DNA of 64,000 nucleotides, from the NCBI GenBank assembly GCA_017402995.1, contig JAFQOV010000015.1, forward strand, positions 62,001 to 126,000, read 5' to 3'. Below the pieces are notes generated by a model. That model saw only the letters and a program-made list of their open reading frames with translations. It was not told where the DNA came from and did not search any database. Position 1 is the first letter of the stretch. Each line of letters opens with the position of its first letter. Source of the DNA: Candidatus Gastranaerophilales bacterium. GTDB taxonomy: Bacteria; Cyanobacteriota; Vampirovibrionia; Gastranaerophilales; Gastranaerophilaceae. The position numbers were made by a program, and so were the translations under genes. Shown in pieces: positions 1-9,042 of this stretch.

Positions 1-36
1 GAAACTTCTTTTGGCATTAGAAAAAAACAGCTTTAA
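1..36 (+). CDS. possible 3' end of an upstream gene
   Basis: Frame 1 reads ETSFGIRKKQL and then a TAA stop, ten bases before folE2 begins. It could be the tail of a gene cotranscribed with folE2. Eleven residues are too few to assign a family, and the open frame could be chance. Confidence 0.25.
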   Translation, partial: ETSFGIRKKQL

Positions 37-45
37 CGATTAATT

Positions 46-843
46 ATGATAAAAGATGTTCAAAATCAAAAAGATTTAAGAAACGTGCCAATTCAAAAAG
101 TTGGTGTTAAAGATGTTGAAATCCCTTTAAAAATCGAACGCAAAAACCCAGACGATACTGTTGGGCTTGAAGTTGTCTATACAAAAGCTAAAATGTCTGT
201 GAGTTTGCCTTCGCATTTTAAAGGCACCCATATGTCGCGTTTTATCGAGATTTTAAATGAATATAAAAAAGAAAACCTTTTATCAACAGATATTGAAACT
301 ATACTTTTTGATATGAAAAAAAAGCTTGATGCACAAAGTGCATATTTAAAATTTAGCTTTAAATATTTCATTGAAAAAATTGCACCTGTGAGCAAAAACA
401 AGTCTTTAATGTGTTATGATTGCGCTTTTGAAGGCGAAGTAGATGAACAAGACGATTATAACTTTTTCTTGATTGTTAAAGTTCCAATCACAACACTTTG
501 CCCTTGTTCAAAAGAAATTTCAAAATATGGCGCGCACAATCAAAGAGCGCTTTTAAGAATTAAAATTAGCTATGACAAAGATAAACATGTTTGGCTTGAA
601 GATTTAATTAAAATGGCGGAAGAGTGTGCTTCTTCTGAAATTTATCCACTTTTAAAAAGAGAAGATGAAAAATTTGTCACAGAACGAGCATATGAAAACC
701 CAAAATTTGTAGAAGATATTATCAGAGATATTGTTGTTAAATTAAGAGAAAATGAAATCATCAACTTCTATGAAGTTGAAATGGAAGCAATGGAATCAAT
801 CCATAATCATAACGCATGGGCATATCAAAAGTGTTATAAATAA
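46..843 (+). CDS. folE2: GTP cyclohydrolase FolE2 (type IB)
   Basis: This cytoplasmic enzyme converts GTP to 7,8-dihydroneopterin triphosphate, the first step of folate (and queuosine-type) pterin synthesis. The N-terminus DVQNQKDLRNVPIQKVG is the family opening. The active-site segment TTLCPCSKEISKYGAHNQR lies at about residues 149-167 and includes the metal-binding Cys region. The 265-residue length is normal for FolE2, which is a family separate from zinc-dependent FolE. The start is the first ATG and has no clear Shine-Dalgarno sequence. No other folate gene is visible in the window. Confidence 0.93.
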   Translation: MIKDVQNQKDLRNVPIQKVGVKDVEIPLKIERKNPDDTVGLEVVYTKAKMSVSLPSHFKGTHMSRFIEILNEYKKENLLSTDIETILFDMKKKLDAQSAYLKFSFKYFIEKIAPVSKNKSLMCYDCAFEGEVDEQDDYNFFLIVKVPITTLCPCSKEISKYGAHNQRALLRIKISYDKDKHVWLEDLIKMAEECASSEIYPLLKREDEKFVTERAYENPKFVEDIIRDIVVKLRENEIINFYEVEMEAMESIHNHNAWAYQKCYK

Positions 844-857
844 AGTTATAATGGTGT

Positions 858-1754
858 ATGATAGAAATTAAAAACGTAATTTTTACAAATTCCAAAGCCA
901 ATTTTTTAAATTGGTTATTGTGTTTTGTTAATCATCTTTTGCCATTAAGAATAAAATTTTCAAGCGAAAGTTTTGTAGCACTTGTTAACAAGAAAAAAGA
1001 AGCTTTAATTACTCTTGAAAAAGATTCAAAAAGCAAAAAGCGTTTTAAAATTACAAAATTGATTTTGGAAGAAAATTCAACATCAACCGCAATTGAACTA
1101 ATAAACTACGCTATCACTCGCTATCGCGCTATGGGGGCACAATCTTTTTATGTTGTCGTAGATGAATTACAAGCCGATTTATTAAATATTTTTAAAAATG
1201 AATTAAATTTCAGAAATTGTGGGATTGAATATCTCTATAAAATTAATCAAACAAATACAAACTATTCATTATTTTTAAAACCATTTAAAAAAGAGTTTTT
1301 AAAGGCTGTTTGCGACTTTTTTAATGAAAATATTAATTCATTTAATCGTTTTTTGTTTTCTCGCGAACAATATCAGTTTTTAAATAATTGCTTAAAATAT
1401 GTCTTTATTGATGAAGAAACAAATAAATTTTTGGGCTATTTTGAAGTTGCAACAAAAAATAAGATTGATTTTTATATCAATTTTTCAATCGATTTTACCT
1501 ACAACATCTATATTATTGACGCAATTAAAATGATTAATTCAAAATTAAAAAGAAAATATAAAAAATTTAATTTATATATAAAAATCAAAGATTATTTTAT
1601 GAATTCAAAAGAACTTTTGGCAATTTTAAACGAAAATAATTTTGAATTTGTGTCTAAAAGTCAAATTTTAGCAAAAGATTATTATAAACTTCAAAAAAAT
1701 GAAAATTTATTTAAAAATGCAAAAATAATCTTTAACGATCCAACAACTGCTTAA
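858..1754 (+). CDS. GNAT-like N-acyltransferase fold protein, function unknown
   Basis: I do not recognise a named family for this 298-residue protein. Residues about 75-135 (INYAITRYRAMGAQSFYVVV ... NELNFRNCGIEYLYKI) look like the second half of a GNAT domain, with an acyl-CoA helix followed by the typical late-strand pattern. The C-terminal half (IDAIKMINSK ... ILNENNFEFVSKSQ) could be a second, diverged GNAT copy. A TATAAT box at 847-852 sits only five bases before the ATG, so the transcript may be leaderless. The gene converges on metW and overlaps it by four bases. The substrate is unknown. Confidence 0.55.
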   Translation: MIEIKNVIFTNSKANFLNWLLCFVNHLLPLRIKFSSESFVALVNKKKEALITLEKDSKSKKRFKITKLILEENSTSTAIELINYAITRYRAMGAQSFYVVVDELQADLLNIFKNELNFRNCGIEYLYKINQTNTNYSLFLKPFKKEFLKAVCDFFNENINSFNRFLFSREQYQFLNNCLKYVFIDEETNKFLGYFEVATKNKIDFYINFSIDFTYNIYIIDAIKMINSKLKRKYKKFNLYIKIKDYFMNSKELLAILNENNFEFVSKSQILAKDYYKLQKNENLFKNAKIIFNDPTTA

Positions 1755-2377
1755 TCTTTTTTTAAGATAAATATTGCTTCTTGGGCAAAAAAGTTTGAAA
1801 AAATATTGTATTGGATTGCTTTTCTAACTTTTGCTTTTGTTGTATAGAGCCCATTTTCAATTGTAATATTTCTCTTTTTAGCAAATTCAAAAAAGTCTTT
1901 AATTGTTAAAAGGTGAATATTTGGTGTGTCATACCATTCAAATGGTAAAACTTTTGATTTTGGCATTTTGCCCAAGAAAAACAAATAAAATCTTATTTTC
2001 CAATATGCAAAATTTGGAAAACTGACAATACATTTTTTGCCAACTCTGAGCATTTCTTCAAGCACAAAATCAGGTGTGCGAGTGGATTGAAGGGTTTGAT
2101 TTAAAATTACATAATCATATGATTTATCGCTAAATTGTTTTAAACCTTCATCAATATCCCCTTGAATAACAGATAAACCCTTTTCAAGACACTCAATTAC
2201 TTTATTTTGAGAAATTTCTATTCCGTTTCCTTTAATTTTTTTTGTTTTTCTCAAAAGTTCAAGTAAATATCCATTTCCGCAACCTAAATCTAAAACTTTA
2301 GAATTTTCATCTATTAAATCAGAAATTATTGAATAATTAAGGTGTAAACCTTTAGATGAATTATAGTGATTATTCAT
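1751..2377 (-). CDS. metW: MetW-like methionine biosynthesis methyltransferase-fold protein
   Basis: This is a class I SAM-dependent methyltransferase fold of the MetW family, which usually accompanies MetX and is thought to support homoserine O-acetyltransferase activity. The SAM-binding motif I is VLDLGCGNGYLLELL near residues 33-47. The family-typical stretches VILNQTLQSTRTPDFVLEEMLRVG and SFPNFAYWKIRFYL follow. The length of 208 is typical. The ATG lies inside the end of metX (eight-base overlap) behind a good AAAGGAGAG site, so the two are probably translationally coupled. It is the last gene of the metY-metX-metW run. Confidence 0.88.
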   Translation of the reverse strand: MNNHYNSSKGLHLNYSIISDLIDENSKVLDLGCGNGYLLELLRKTKKIKGNGIEISQNKVIECLEKGLSVIQGDIDEGLKQFSDKSYDYVILNQTLQSTRTPDFVLEEMLRVGKKCIVSFPNFAYWKIRFYLFFLGKMPKSKVLPFEWYDTPNIHLLTIKDFFEFAKKRNITIENGLYTTKAKVRKAIQYNIFSNFFAQEAIFILKKD

Positions 2378-3506
2378 TAATCTCTCCTTTAATGTGGTTA
2401 TCTAAAAAACTTTTAATTATTTTTTCTTGAACTTCATATTCCAATAAAAACGCGTCATGACCGCATGGGGATTGAATTTCACAGAAAGAAACGTCTTTGT
2501 CTAGTTTCATTAATGTGTTGACAATTTCTTTCGCTTGGCTGGTTGGGAAAAGCCAATCAGAATCAAAAGAAATGATTAAATATTTTGATTTAGATTTTGA
2601 AAAGGCATTTTCTAAAGAGCCATATTTATCTTCTAAATCAAAGTAATCGACCGCTTTTGTAATATATAAATAGCTATTTGCATCAAACCTATCTATAAAA
2701 ATTTGACCTTGGTGTTGAAGATAGCTTTCCACTTGAAAATCTATATCAAAATTAAAATCATAATGGTCTTTATCTTGTAATTTTCTGCCAAATTTATTAT
2801 ACATAGCTTCTTCACAAAGATAAGTGATGTGACCAATCATGCGAGCATTTGAAAGACCCCTATCTGGTTTTGTTTCTTGATTATAATAGTTTCCATTATT
2901 CCAAGCAGGGTCTGAAATTATTGAATTTCGACCGACAGCATTAAATGCGATTGCTTGTGGAGATAAACGAGAAGTTGTCGCAATTAAAATCGTAGATTTT
3001 ACAAAATCAGGATATGATATTGCAAACTGCATTGCTTCCATGCCGCCCATTGAACCACCAGCAACACAATAAAGCTCTTTTATTCCAAAATAATCTAGTA
3101 ATTTTTTTTGAACTAAAACAGTATCTTCGATTGTGAAAACAGGAAAAGTTATTCCGTATGGCTCCCCTGTTTTTGGATTTATGCTTGAAGGGCCGGTTGT
3201 GCCAGAGCAACCACCAAAAATATTTGTACAAATAACAAAATATTTGTTTGTATCAAAAGCTTTGTTTGGACCAATTAAAACGTCCCACCACCCTGGTTTT
3301 TTATCATTTTCATTTCGATATCCTGCCGCATGAGCATCTCCTGTTAGAGCGTGGATAACTAAAATTGCATTATTTTTATCTTCGTTTAATTTGCCATAAG
3401 TCTCATATGCAACTGTTGTTGGTGCAAATTCAACTCCGCTTTCAAGCTTAATATTTTCTTCAATTGTATAATATTTTGTTTTTACAATTCCGACACTATT
3501 TTCCAA
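2370..3506 (-). CDS. metX: homoserine O-acyltransferase
   Basis: This alpha/beta-hydrolase acylates homoserine (usually with acetyl-CoA) for direct sulfhydrylation to homocysteine. Visible family motifs are NAILVIHALTGDAHAAG, GGCSGTTGPSS, the nucleophile elbow VAGGSMGGMEAMQ with its catalytic Ser, the late Asp region YLIISFDSDWLFP, and the His in PCGHDAFLLE. At 378 residues it is full length. The start is a TTG six bases after AGGAG. It follows metY by nine bases and overlaps metW, forming a compact methionine operon. Confidence 0.94.
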   Translation of the reverse strand: MENSVGIVKTKYYTIEENIKLESGVEFAPTTVAYETYGKLNEDKNNAILVIHALTGDAHAAGYRNENDKKPGWWDVLIGPNKAFDTNKYFVICTNIFGGCSGTTGPSSINPKTGEPYGITFPVFTIEDTVLVQKKLLDYFGIKELYCVAGGSMGGMEAMQFAISYPDFVKSTILIATTSRLSPQAIAFNAVGRNSIISDPAWNNGNYYNQETKPDRGLSNARMIGHITYLCEEAMYNKFGRKLQDKDHYDFNFDIDFQVESYLQHQGQIFIDRFDANSYLYITKAVDYFDLEDKYGSLENAFSKSKSKYLIISFDSDWLFPTSQAKEIVNTLMKLDKDVSFCEIQSPCGHDAFLLEYEVQEKIIKSFLDNHIKGEINE

Positions 3507-3515
3507 TTTTAACTC

Positions 3516-4781
3516 CTATGAACGAGAAATTTTAATTGCGTTATCAATATCTTCAATAATATCGTCAATATTTTCTAAACCAACCGAAGCTCTCATAAAG
3601 TCGTTTGTAATTCCTGCTTCAATTTTTTGTTGTTCAGATAGTTGTCTGTGTGTTGTTCCAGCAGGATATGTAATTACAGAATGAACATCTCCAAGATTTG
3701 TCGCATGAACAAATAGTTTTAATGCTTCAATAAATTTAGTTCCATCTCCATCGACCCCAAAACCAATTAAAGATGATGCACCTTTTGATAAATATTTTTG
3801 GGCTAATTCGTAATCTGGGCTTGATTTAATCAATGGATATTTAACATAATTTACATGTGGGTGATTTTCAAGATATTGTGCTAATTTAAGAGCATTTTCA
3901 CTGTGTCTTTCCATTCTAATATGTAATGTTTCAAGACCTAAAAGTGTCAAATAAGCATTAAATGGGCTTTGACAACAACCTAAATCGCGCATTAAATGTG
4001 TTCTTGATTTTGCAATAAATGCTGCTTCTTTAAATGTTTCAGTATAAATTACCCCATGATAGCTTTCATCTGGTGTTGTAAACCAAGAAAATTTGTCATT
4101 TTGACTCCAATCAAATTTACCAGAATCAACAATCACACCACCCATTGCGTTACCATGTCCTGATAAATATTTTGTTGTTGAATGAACAACAATATCTGCC
4201 CCATATTCAATTGGTCTGCAAAGATATGGGCTTGGAACAGTATTATCTACAACTAATGGGATTCCGTATTTATGTGCTAATTTTGCTAATTCTTCAATAT
4301 CTGCAACTTTAATTTGTGGGTTTGTCACAGTTTCACAATAAATACATTTTGTTTTATCAGTAATTAGTTTTTCCCAATCTTCTAAATTATCAGTATTAAC
4401 AAATTTAAAATCTATTCCCATTTGTCTAAATGTTTTATTAAACAAATTATATGTTCCACCATAGATTTTTGAAGATGTCACAACTTCATCTCCAGCTTGA
4501 GCAAGATTTAAAATTGTAATTAAAACAGCAGCTTGTCCAGATGAAGTAACCAAAGCACCAACACCACCCTCAAGCGCTGCAATTCTTTTTTCAACAATAT
4601 CCCAAGATGGATTTGAAATTCTTGTATAAATATCTCCGCCAACTTTTAAATCAAATAAATCAACAGCATGTTGAACACTATCAAAACTATAAGCAGAGTT
4701 TGCATATATCGGTGTTGAAACACAGTTATTTTGTTTTTTTAAATCAATAAAACCGTGTGTTGCAATGGTTTCAAATTTCAT
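3516..4781 (-). CDS. metY: O-acetylhomoserine sulfhydrylase, PLP-dependent
   Basis: This Cys/Met-metabolism PLP enzyme joins O-acetylhomoserine and sulfide to make homocysteine. The hallmark motifs are TRISNPSWDIVEKRIAALEG, SSGQAAVLITILNLAQAGDE, VVDNTVPSPYLCRPIEYGAD and the PLP-lysine segment VVHSTTKYLSGHGN. The C-terminus contains SVITYPAGTTHRQLSEQQ and RASVGLENIDDIIEDI. At 421 residues it is the normal MetY size. It is the first gene of the metY-metX-metW operon. The 61-base gap from mnmG is very AT-rich and holds TATAAT-like elements on the minus strand. Confidence 0.94.
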   Translation of the reverse strand: MKFETIATHGFIDLKKQNNCVSTPIYANSAYSFDSVQHAVDLFDLKVGGDIYTRISNPSWDIVEKRIAALEGGVGALVTSSGQAAVLITILNLAQAGDEVVTSSKIYGGTYNLFNKTFRQMGIDFKFVNTDNLEDWEKLITDKTKCIYCETVTNPQIKVADIEELAKLAHKYGIPLVVDNTVPSPYLCRPIEYGADIVVHSTTKYLSGHGNAMGGVIVDSGKFDWSQNDKFSWFTTPDESYHGVIYTETFKEAAFIAKSRTHLMRDLGCCQSPFNAYLTLLGLETLHIRMERHSENALKLAQYLENHPHVNYVKYPLIKSSPDYELAQKYLSKGASSLIGFGVDGDGTKFIEALKLFVHATNLGDVHSVITYPAGTTHRQLSEQQKIEAGITNDFMRASVGLENIDDIIEDIDNAIKISRS

Positions 4782-4842
4782 ATTTTTCCCTTTATTAAAT
4801 TGATAATTAATTATAAAAATTATATTTTAAAAATACAAGTTT

Positions 4843-6741
4843 TTATTGTTTTTTAATTCTATGTTGCTCAATTAAAACCATTAAAACAGAAACATCTGCT
4901 GGTTTTACTCCGCCAATTCTTAGTGCTTGACCAATGGTTTTTGGACGAATTTTTTTCAATTTATCTTTTGATTCTGTTGAAATTTGTTTGATTTCATCAT
5001 AATTAATATCGTCAGGGATTTTTATATTATCTGTTTTTGATTGATTTTCAATTTGAGTAATTTGGCGTTTAATATAGCCATCATATTTAATCAAAATTTC
5101 CGCTTGTTCTTCAATATCGCGAATTAAATATTTATCGTTTGTTTTATTTGTTTGTTTATAACCCAATTCTTTGATTATTTTAAAATCAATATTTGGTCTT
5201 TTTAAAAGATTAAATGCGTTTGTTCCAAGTTCTAAATTTTCTTGATATTTTGCTAAAATTTCTTTATTTTTATCATTTAAAGCAATTTTAAAACTTTGTA
5301 ATTTTTCAATTTCTTCTTCAATTATGTTTTCTTTTAATCTTTTTCTTAAAATATCTTCTTCTTTTGTTAAACCATTTTTATAGCCAATTTCTGATAATCT
5401 TAAATCGGCATTATCTTGTCTTAAAATTAGGCGATATTCACTTCTTGAAGTTAACATTCTATATGGTTCATCAATATCTTTTGTAATTAAATCATCAATC
5501 AATGTACCGATATATGAATTTGAACGAGTTAATTCAATATAATCTTTTTTATCTAAATAATTTTTAGCATTAATCCCAGCCACAAGTCCTTGTGCTGCTG
5601 CTTCTTCATAACCTGATGTACCGTTAATTTGACCTGCTAAAAATAAGCCTTTTATTTTTTTAGTCATTAAGCCATAATCAAGTTCTAGCGCACACACGCT
5701 ATCATATTCAACAGCATAAGCAGGTTTTATTATTGACGCATTTTCAAGCCCAGGAAGTGAGTGTATCATTTCAAATTGAGCTTTAATTGGCAAACTTGTT
5801 GAAAAACCTTGAATATAAACTTCGTATGTATCACGACCTTCTGGTTCAATAAAAATATGATGAGAAGGATTATGCGCAAAACGCACAACTTTATCTTCAA
5901 TGCTTGGGCAATATCTTGGTCCAACGCCTGTAATCAAACCACGATAAAGTGGCGAATTACAAAGATTTGCGCGAATTATTTCATGAGTTTTTTCGGTTGT
6001 TTTTGTTAAATAACAAGGAAATTGTTCTCTTATTGGGCGATTTGGTTTATAAGAGAAAAATCTTGGCATTCCATCTATTATTTCATCTCCTGGGTGAAGT
6101 TCAAGTTTTGAATAGTCTATTGTTCTTGAATCTATTCTTGCTGGTGTCCCTGTTTTTAATTTACGAACATTAAACCCAAGGTTTTTTAAACAATTAGATA
6201 AACCACCATTTGCGCTTCTTTCGCCAAGTCTTCCTGCTGGGAAAGATTTTAAACCAATATAGATTTTGCCATCTAAACTTGTTCCTGTTGTTAAAATGAC
6301 TGTTGGTGCAAAATATTCAATTCCTAATTCATCTTTTACACCTTTAATCTCATTTTCTTCAACAATTAAATCAATAACTTCAATTTGTTTAATTGTTAAA
6401 TTTTGCTCTTGCTCACAAAATTTTCTTGCTAAATAACGATATTCTTTTTTATCTGATTGAGCTCGAAGTGCCCTAACCGCAGGTCCTTTAGATGAATTTA
6501 GGGTTTTTAATTGCATATATGTAGAATCGGCTAATTCTGCCATGACCCCACCTAATGCGTCAATTTCTCTAACTAAGTTTGATTTTGCAGGACCGCCAAT
6601 TGCAGGATTGCAAGGCATTAAACCAATATAATCTATGTTTAAGGTTGTTAAAAGAGTTTTTAAACCAAGTCTTGACGCCGAAATCGCCGCTTCAATTCCC
6701 GCATGACCTGCTCCAACTACTATGCAATCAAATTTATTCAT
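4843..6741 (-). CDS. mnmG: tRNA uridine-34 carboxymethylaminomethyl enzyme MnmG (GidA)
   Basis: MnmG is the FAD-dependent partner of MnmE in making (c)mnm5U34 in the wobble position of tRNAs. The dinucleotide-binding motif is VVGAGHAGIEAAISASRLG near the N-terminus. Diagnostic signatures follow: NPAIGGPAKSNLVREIDALGG, ILTTGTSLDGKIYIG, GVGPRYCPSIEDKVVRF and AGQINGTSGYEEAAAQG. The C-terminal helical domain ends in RPKTIGQALRIGGVKPADVSVL. The 632-residue length is complete. It starts six bases after thrB and probably belongs to the dnaN-thrB-mnmG run. Confidence 0.96.
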   Translation of the reverse strand: MNKFDCIVVGAGHAGIEAAISASRLGLKTLLTTLNIDYIGLMPCNPAIGGPAKSNLVREIDALGGVMAELADSTYMQLKTLNSSKGPAVRALRAQSDKKEYRYLARKFCEQEQNLTIKQIEVIDLIVEENEIKGVKDELGIEYFAPTVILTTGTSLDGKIYIGLKSFPAGRLGERSANGGLSNCLKNLGFNVRKLKTGTPARIDSRTIDYSKLELHPGDEIIDGMPRFFSYKPNRPIREQFPCYLTKTTEKTHEIIRANLCNSPLYRGLITGVGPRYCPSIEDKVVRFAHNPSHHIFIEPEGRDTYEVYIQGFSTSLPIKAQFEMIHSLPGLENASIIKPAYAVEYDSVCALELDYGLMTKKIKGLFLAGQINGTSGYEEAAAQGLVAGINAKNYLDKKDYIELTRSNSYIGTLIDDLITKDIDEPYRMLTSRSEYRLILRQDNADLRLSEIGYKNGLTKEEDILRKRLKENIIEEEIEKLQSFKIALNDKNKEILAKYQENLELGTNAFNLLKRPNIDFKIIKELGYKQTNKTNDKYLIRDIEEQAEILIKYDGYIKRQITQIENQSKTDNIKIPDDINYDEIKQISTESKDKLKKIRPKTIGQALRIGGVKPADVSVLMVLIEQHRIKKQ

Positions 6742-6747
6742 TTCAAC

Positions 6748-7680
6748 CTATAAAATCACAGCGCCTTCTTTTTCAATAGGCAAATTCAAGAAATTAACAT
6801 TAACGTTATAATAATTCCAAGTTTCTGAAACTTTTTCTTTTATTTCGCTCGCGCCAATTCCATTATAAACAACCATAATTGCAGGACCAGCACCGCACAA
6901 AACAGTTCCTATAACACCATTAATGTGTTTTAAGTTATTTATAATTTCAGCTAAACCTGGAACAAGTTTTTCTCTATATGGTTGATGAAGTTTATCTTTC
7001 AAAGATAGTTTTAAAAGTTCTTCATCTTTATTATAGAGCGCATCAACCAACATTGCGCTTTTTTTCAAATTAAAAATAGCGTCTTTCATTGGAACTTCTT
7101 TTGGTAAAACAGAACGAGAAATATCTGTATTAAGTTCATAATCAGGAACGCAAACCATTAATTTCCATTCATCATTCCAAGGAAGTTTTCTATAAACAAC
7201 AGAACCGTCTTCTTCCCAAGAAGCCATTGTCACTCCACCAACAAAAGCAGGAGCGATATTATCAGGGTGCCCTTCAATTTCTGTTGCAATAGACATTAAA
7301 ACTTTTTCATCTGCAGGTCGTCCAAGAAGCTCATTTGCTGCAAGTAAACCACCAACAATTACAGAGGCAGAAGAACCTAAACCTCTTGAGATTGGAATTT
7401 GTGTTTTGATTGTAATTTTTAATTCTGTTGGAACTTGACCAATAAAATTATATAAAAGCTCAATCGCTTTATAGACAATGTTGTTTTTATCTAATGGAAT
7501 ATCAACATTTGCATTTGCTTCGTTATTTTTTTCATCAATAATATTAATTTCAATACCAGAACCTGGTAAAACTGTTTCTTCAACAGAAATAATATTATAC
7601 AAAGGTAAAGCTAAACCAAAAGAATCAAAACCTGGTCCAAGGTTTGCTATTGTTGCCGGCGTTTTTACACTTACTTTCAT
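6748..7680 (-). CDS. thrB: homoserine kinase
   Basis: This GHMP-family kinase phosphorylates L-homoserine with ATP on the way to threonine. It starts with the family pattern VKTPATIANLGPGFDSFGLAL. The ATP-binding GHMP motif is PISRGLGSSASVIVGGLLAA near residues 94-113, and the C-terminal motif is IGTVLCGAGPAIMVVYNG. The 310-residue length is standard. It sits seven bases after dnaN and six before mnmG. It competes with MetX for homoserine, and the methionine genes lie just beyond mnmG. Confidence 0.95.
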   Translation of the reverse strand: MKVSVKTPATIANLGPGFDSFGLALPLYNIISVEETVLPGSGIEINIIDEKNNEANANVDIPLDKNNIVYKAIELLYNFIGQVPTELKITIKTQIPISRGLGSSASVIVGGLLAANELLGRPADEKVLMSIATEIEGHPDNIAPAFVGGVTMASWEEDGSVVYRKLPWNDEWKLMVCVPDYELNTDISRSVLPKEVPMKDAIFNLKKSAMLVDALYNKDEELLKLSLKDKLHQPYREKLVPGLAEIINNLKHINGVIGTVLCGAGPAIMVVYNGIGASEIKEKVSETWNYYNVNVNFLNLPIEKEGAVIL

Positions 7681-7687
7681 AATCTTC

Positions 7688-8809
7688 CTATTGTACTTTT
7701 ACAGGCATAATTAAACAAATATAGTTACCTGTTTCTTGTTGAGGTTTAAATATAGAAGCTGCTAAAACGTCTGAAATTTCAATTTCAACATTTTTTGAAT
7801 CCATATTTTTTAACGCATCTAATACATATTTGTAATTAAACGCTGTTAGCATGTTATCCCAACCATATTCAATGTCAACATAGTCTTTTGAACGACCAGC
7901 TTCTGGAGTATCTGCCATAATTTCCAATTGATCTTGAGAAAAATTAAATCTCATGACATTTGTTCTATCGTTAACCATTACAGAAACTCTTTCAATTGAA
8001 TTAATTAATTCAACTCTGTCTGCAACGATTTTTTTATCATTTTCTGCTGGAATTAATTGTTGATATTTTGGATAAATTCCATCAATTAATCTTGATTGGA
8101 AAGATAGGTTTTTAAATTCAAATAAGATTTTATTTTTTTGAACTTTGATTGTAATATTTTCATCTTCAATAATTGAAGAAATTCTTTGAACTTCTTGTAG
8201 TGTTTTTGCAGGAACAATAAAGTTTAAAGCTTCTTCTTTGTCAAATTCAACTTCGTTTTGAACTCTTGTTAAACGGTTACCGTCAGTTGCCGCAAGTTCT
8301 AAAATATTGTTTTGCAAAGTAAAACACACACCTGTTAAAACAGTTTGTGTTTCTTGAGTTGAAACTGCAAAAATTACTTGTTTAATTGCTTTTGAAAAAT
8401 CATGTTTATTTAAAACAATTGTTTTAAAATCGTCATTATTTTCTTCAATAACTTTAGGAAATTCATTTGCACCCATTGAAATCATATCAAATTCTGTTTT
8501 TCCACTTTTAATTTTGATATTTTCAGAATCTTCTTGTGTTTTTAAAGTTACTTGTGAAGAAGAAATTCTTGAAACGATTTCAGATATTTTTTTAGCGCCA
8601 ATTGTAATTGCGCCATCTGCAATTACTTCACCTTGAATTTTATAATTAATTGCAAGATTTAAATCTGTTGCACAAAATCTAACTCTGTCAGATGAAATTG
8701 TTTCAATTAAAATGTTTGATAAAATTGGTTGGATTGCTTTTTGAGCAGTAATTTTTTCAACAACCTTAATTCCATTTGAAAAATCTTCTTTATTTAAAAC
8801 AATTTCCAC
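7688..8809 (-). CDS. dnaN: DNA polymerase III beta sliding clamp
   Basis: The ring-shaped processivity clamp of the replicase. Three repeated clamp domains are recognisable, including KAIQPILSNILIET, VRFCATDLNLAI, ANEFPKV and LELAATDGNRLTRVQ. The C-terminus ends in ICLIMPVKVQ, matching the usual LIMPMR-type ending. The frame also offers a TTG at 8815, but the AGGAG there is only three bases away. The GTG at 8809 lies eight bases from AGGAG and gives MEIVLNKEDF, so I prefer it. It is the first gene of the dnaN-thrB-mnmG run and flanks the candidate origin. Confidence 0.95.
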   Translation of the reverse strand: MEIVLNKEDFSNGIKVVEKITAQKAIQPILSNILIETISSDRVRFCATDLNLAINYKIQGEVIADGAITIGAKKISEIVSRISSSQVTLKTQEDSENIKIKSGKTEFDMISMGANEFPKVIEENNDDFKTIVLNKHDFSKAIKQVIFAVSTQETQTVLTGVCFTLQNNILELAATDGNRLTRVQNEVEFDKEEALNFIVPAKTLQEVQRISSIIEDENITIKVQKNKILFEFKNLSFQSRLIDGIYPKYQQLIPAENDKKIVADRVELINSIERVSVMVNDRTNVMRFNFSQDQLEIMADTPEAGRSKDYVDIEYGWDNMLTAFNYKYVLDALKNMDSKNVEIEISDVLAASIFKPQQETGNYICLIMPVKVQ

Positions 8810-8840
8810 AGGCAATATCTCCTAAATTTTTACTACTTAA

Positions 8841-8870
8841 ATTATAGTATAAAAACCAGAACTTTAACAA
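8841..8870 (-). promoter_or_regulatory. dnaN promoter
   Basis: On the minus strand TTGTTA (8870-8865) and TATAAT (8846-8841) are separated by 18 bases. They lie about 30 bases before the dnaN ribosome site AGGAG. Confidence 0.6.
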
Positions 8871-8874
8871 CTTT

Positions 8875-9042
8875 CTATTTGTTTTTTAAAAAATCTATAT
8901 AAATAAAATAATATATATTTATATATAAATTTAATAATAATATATAAAGACAAAATATTTGTGCAAAACTATCTAAAACTATTGTAATTATTGGTTTTTA
9001 ACATGTGCAAAAGTTTAAAAATTTTTAAACAGGTTTTACACA
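8875..9042. other. candidate replication origin (oriC): AT-rich unwinding tract plus DnaA boxes
   Basis: Between dnaN and comF-dnaA, bases about 8880-8957 are almost pure A/T, as expected of a duplex-unwinding element. Next to it are three matches to the DnaA-box pattern TTWTNCACA: TTTTGCACA on the minus strand at 8960-8968 and 9004-9012, and TTTTACACA on the plus strand at 9034-9042. The adjacent comF gene adds three more. Position beside dnaA and dnaN fits common bacterial origins. Strand switching of genes does not occur here, so the call rests on the boxes and the AT tract. Confidence 0.6.
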
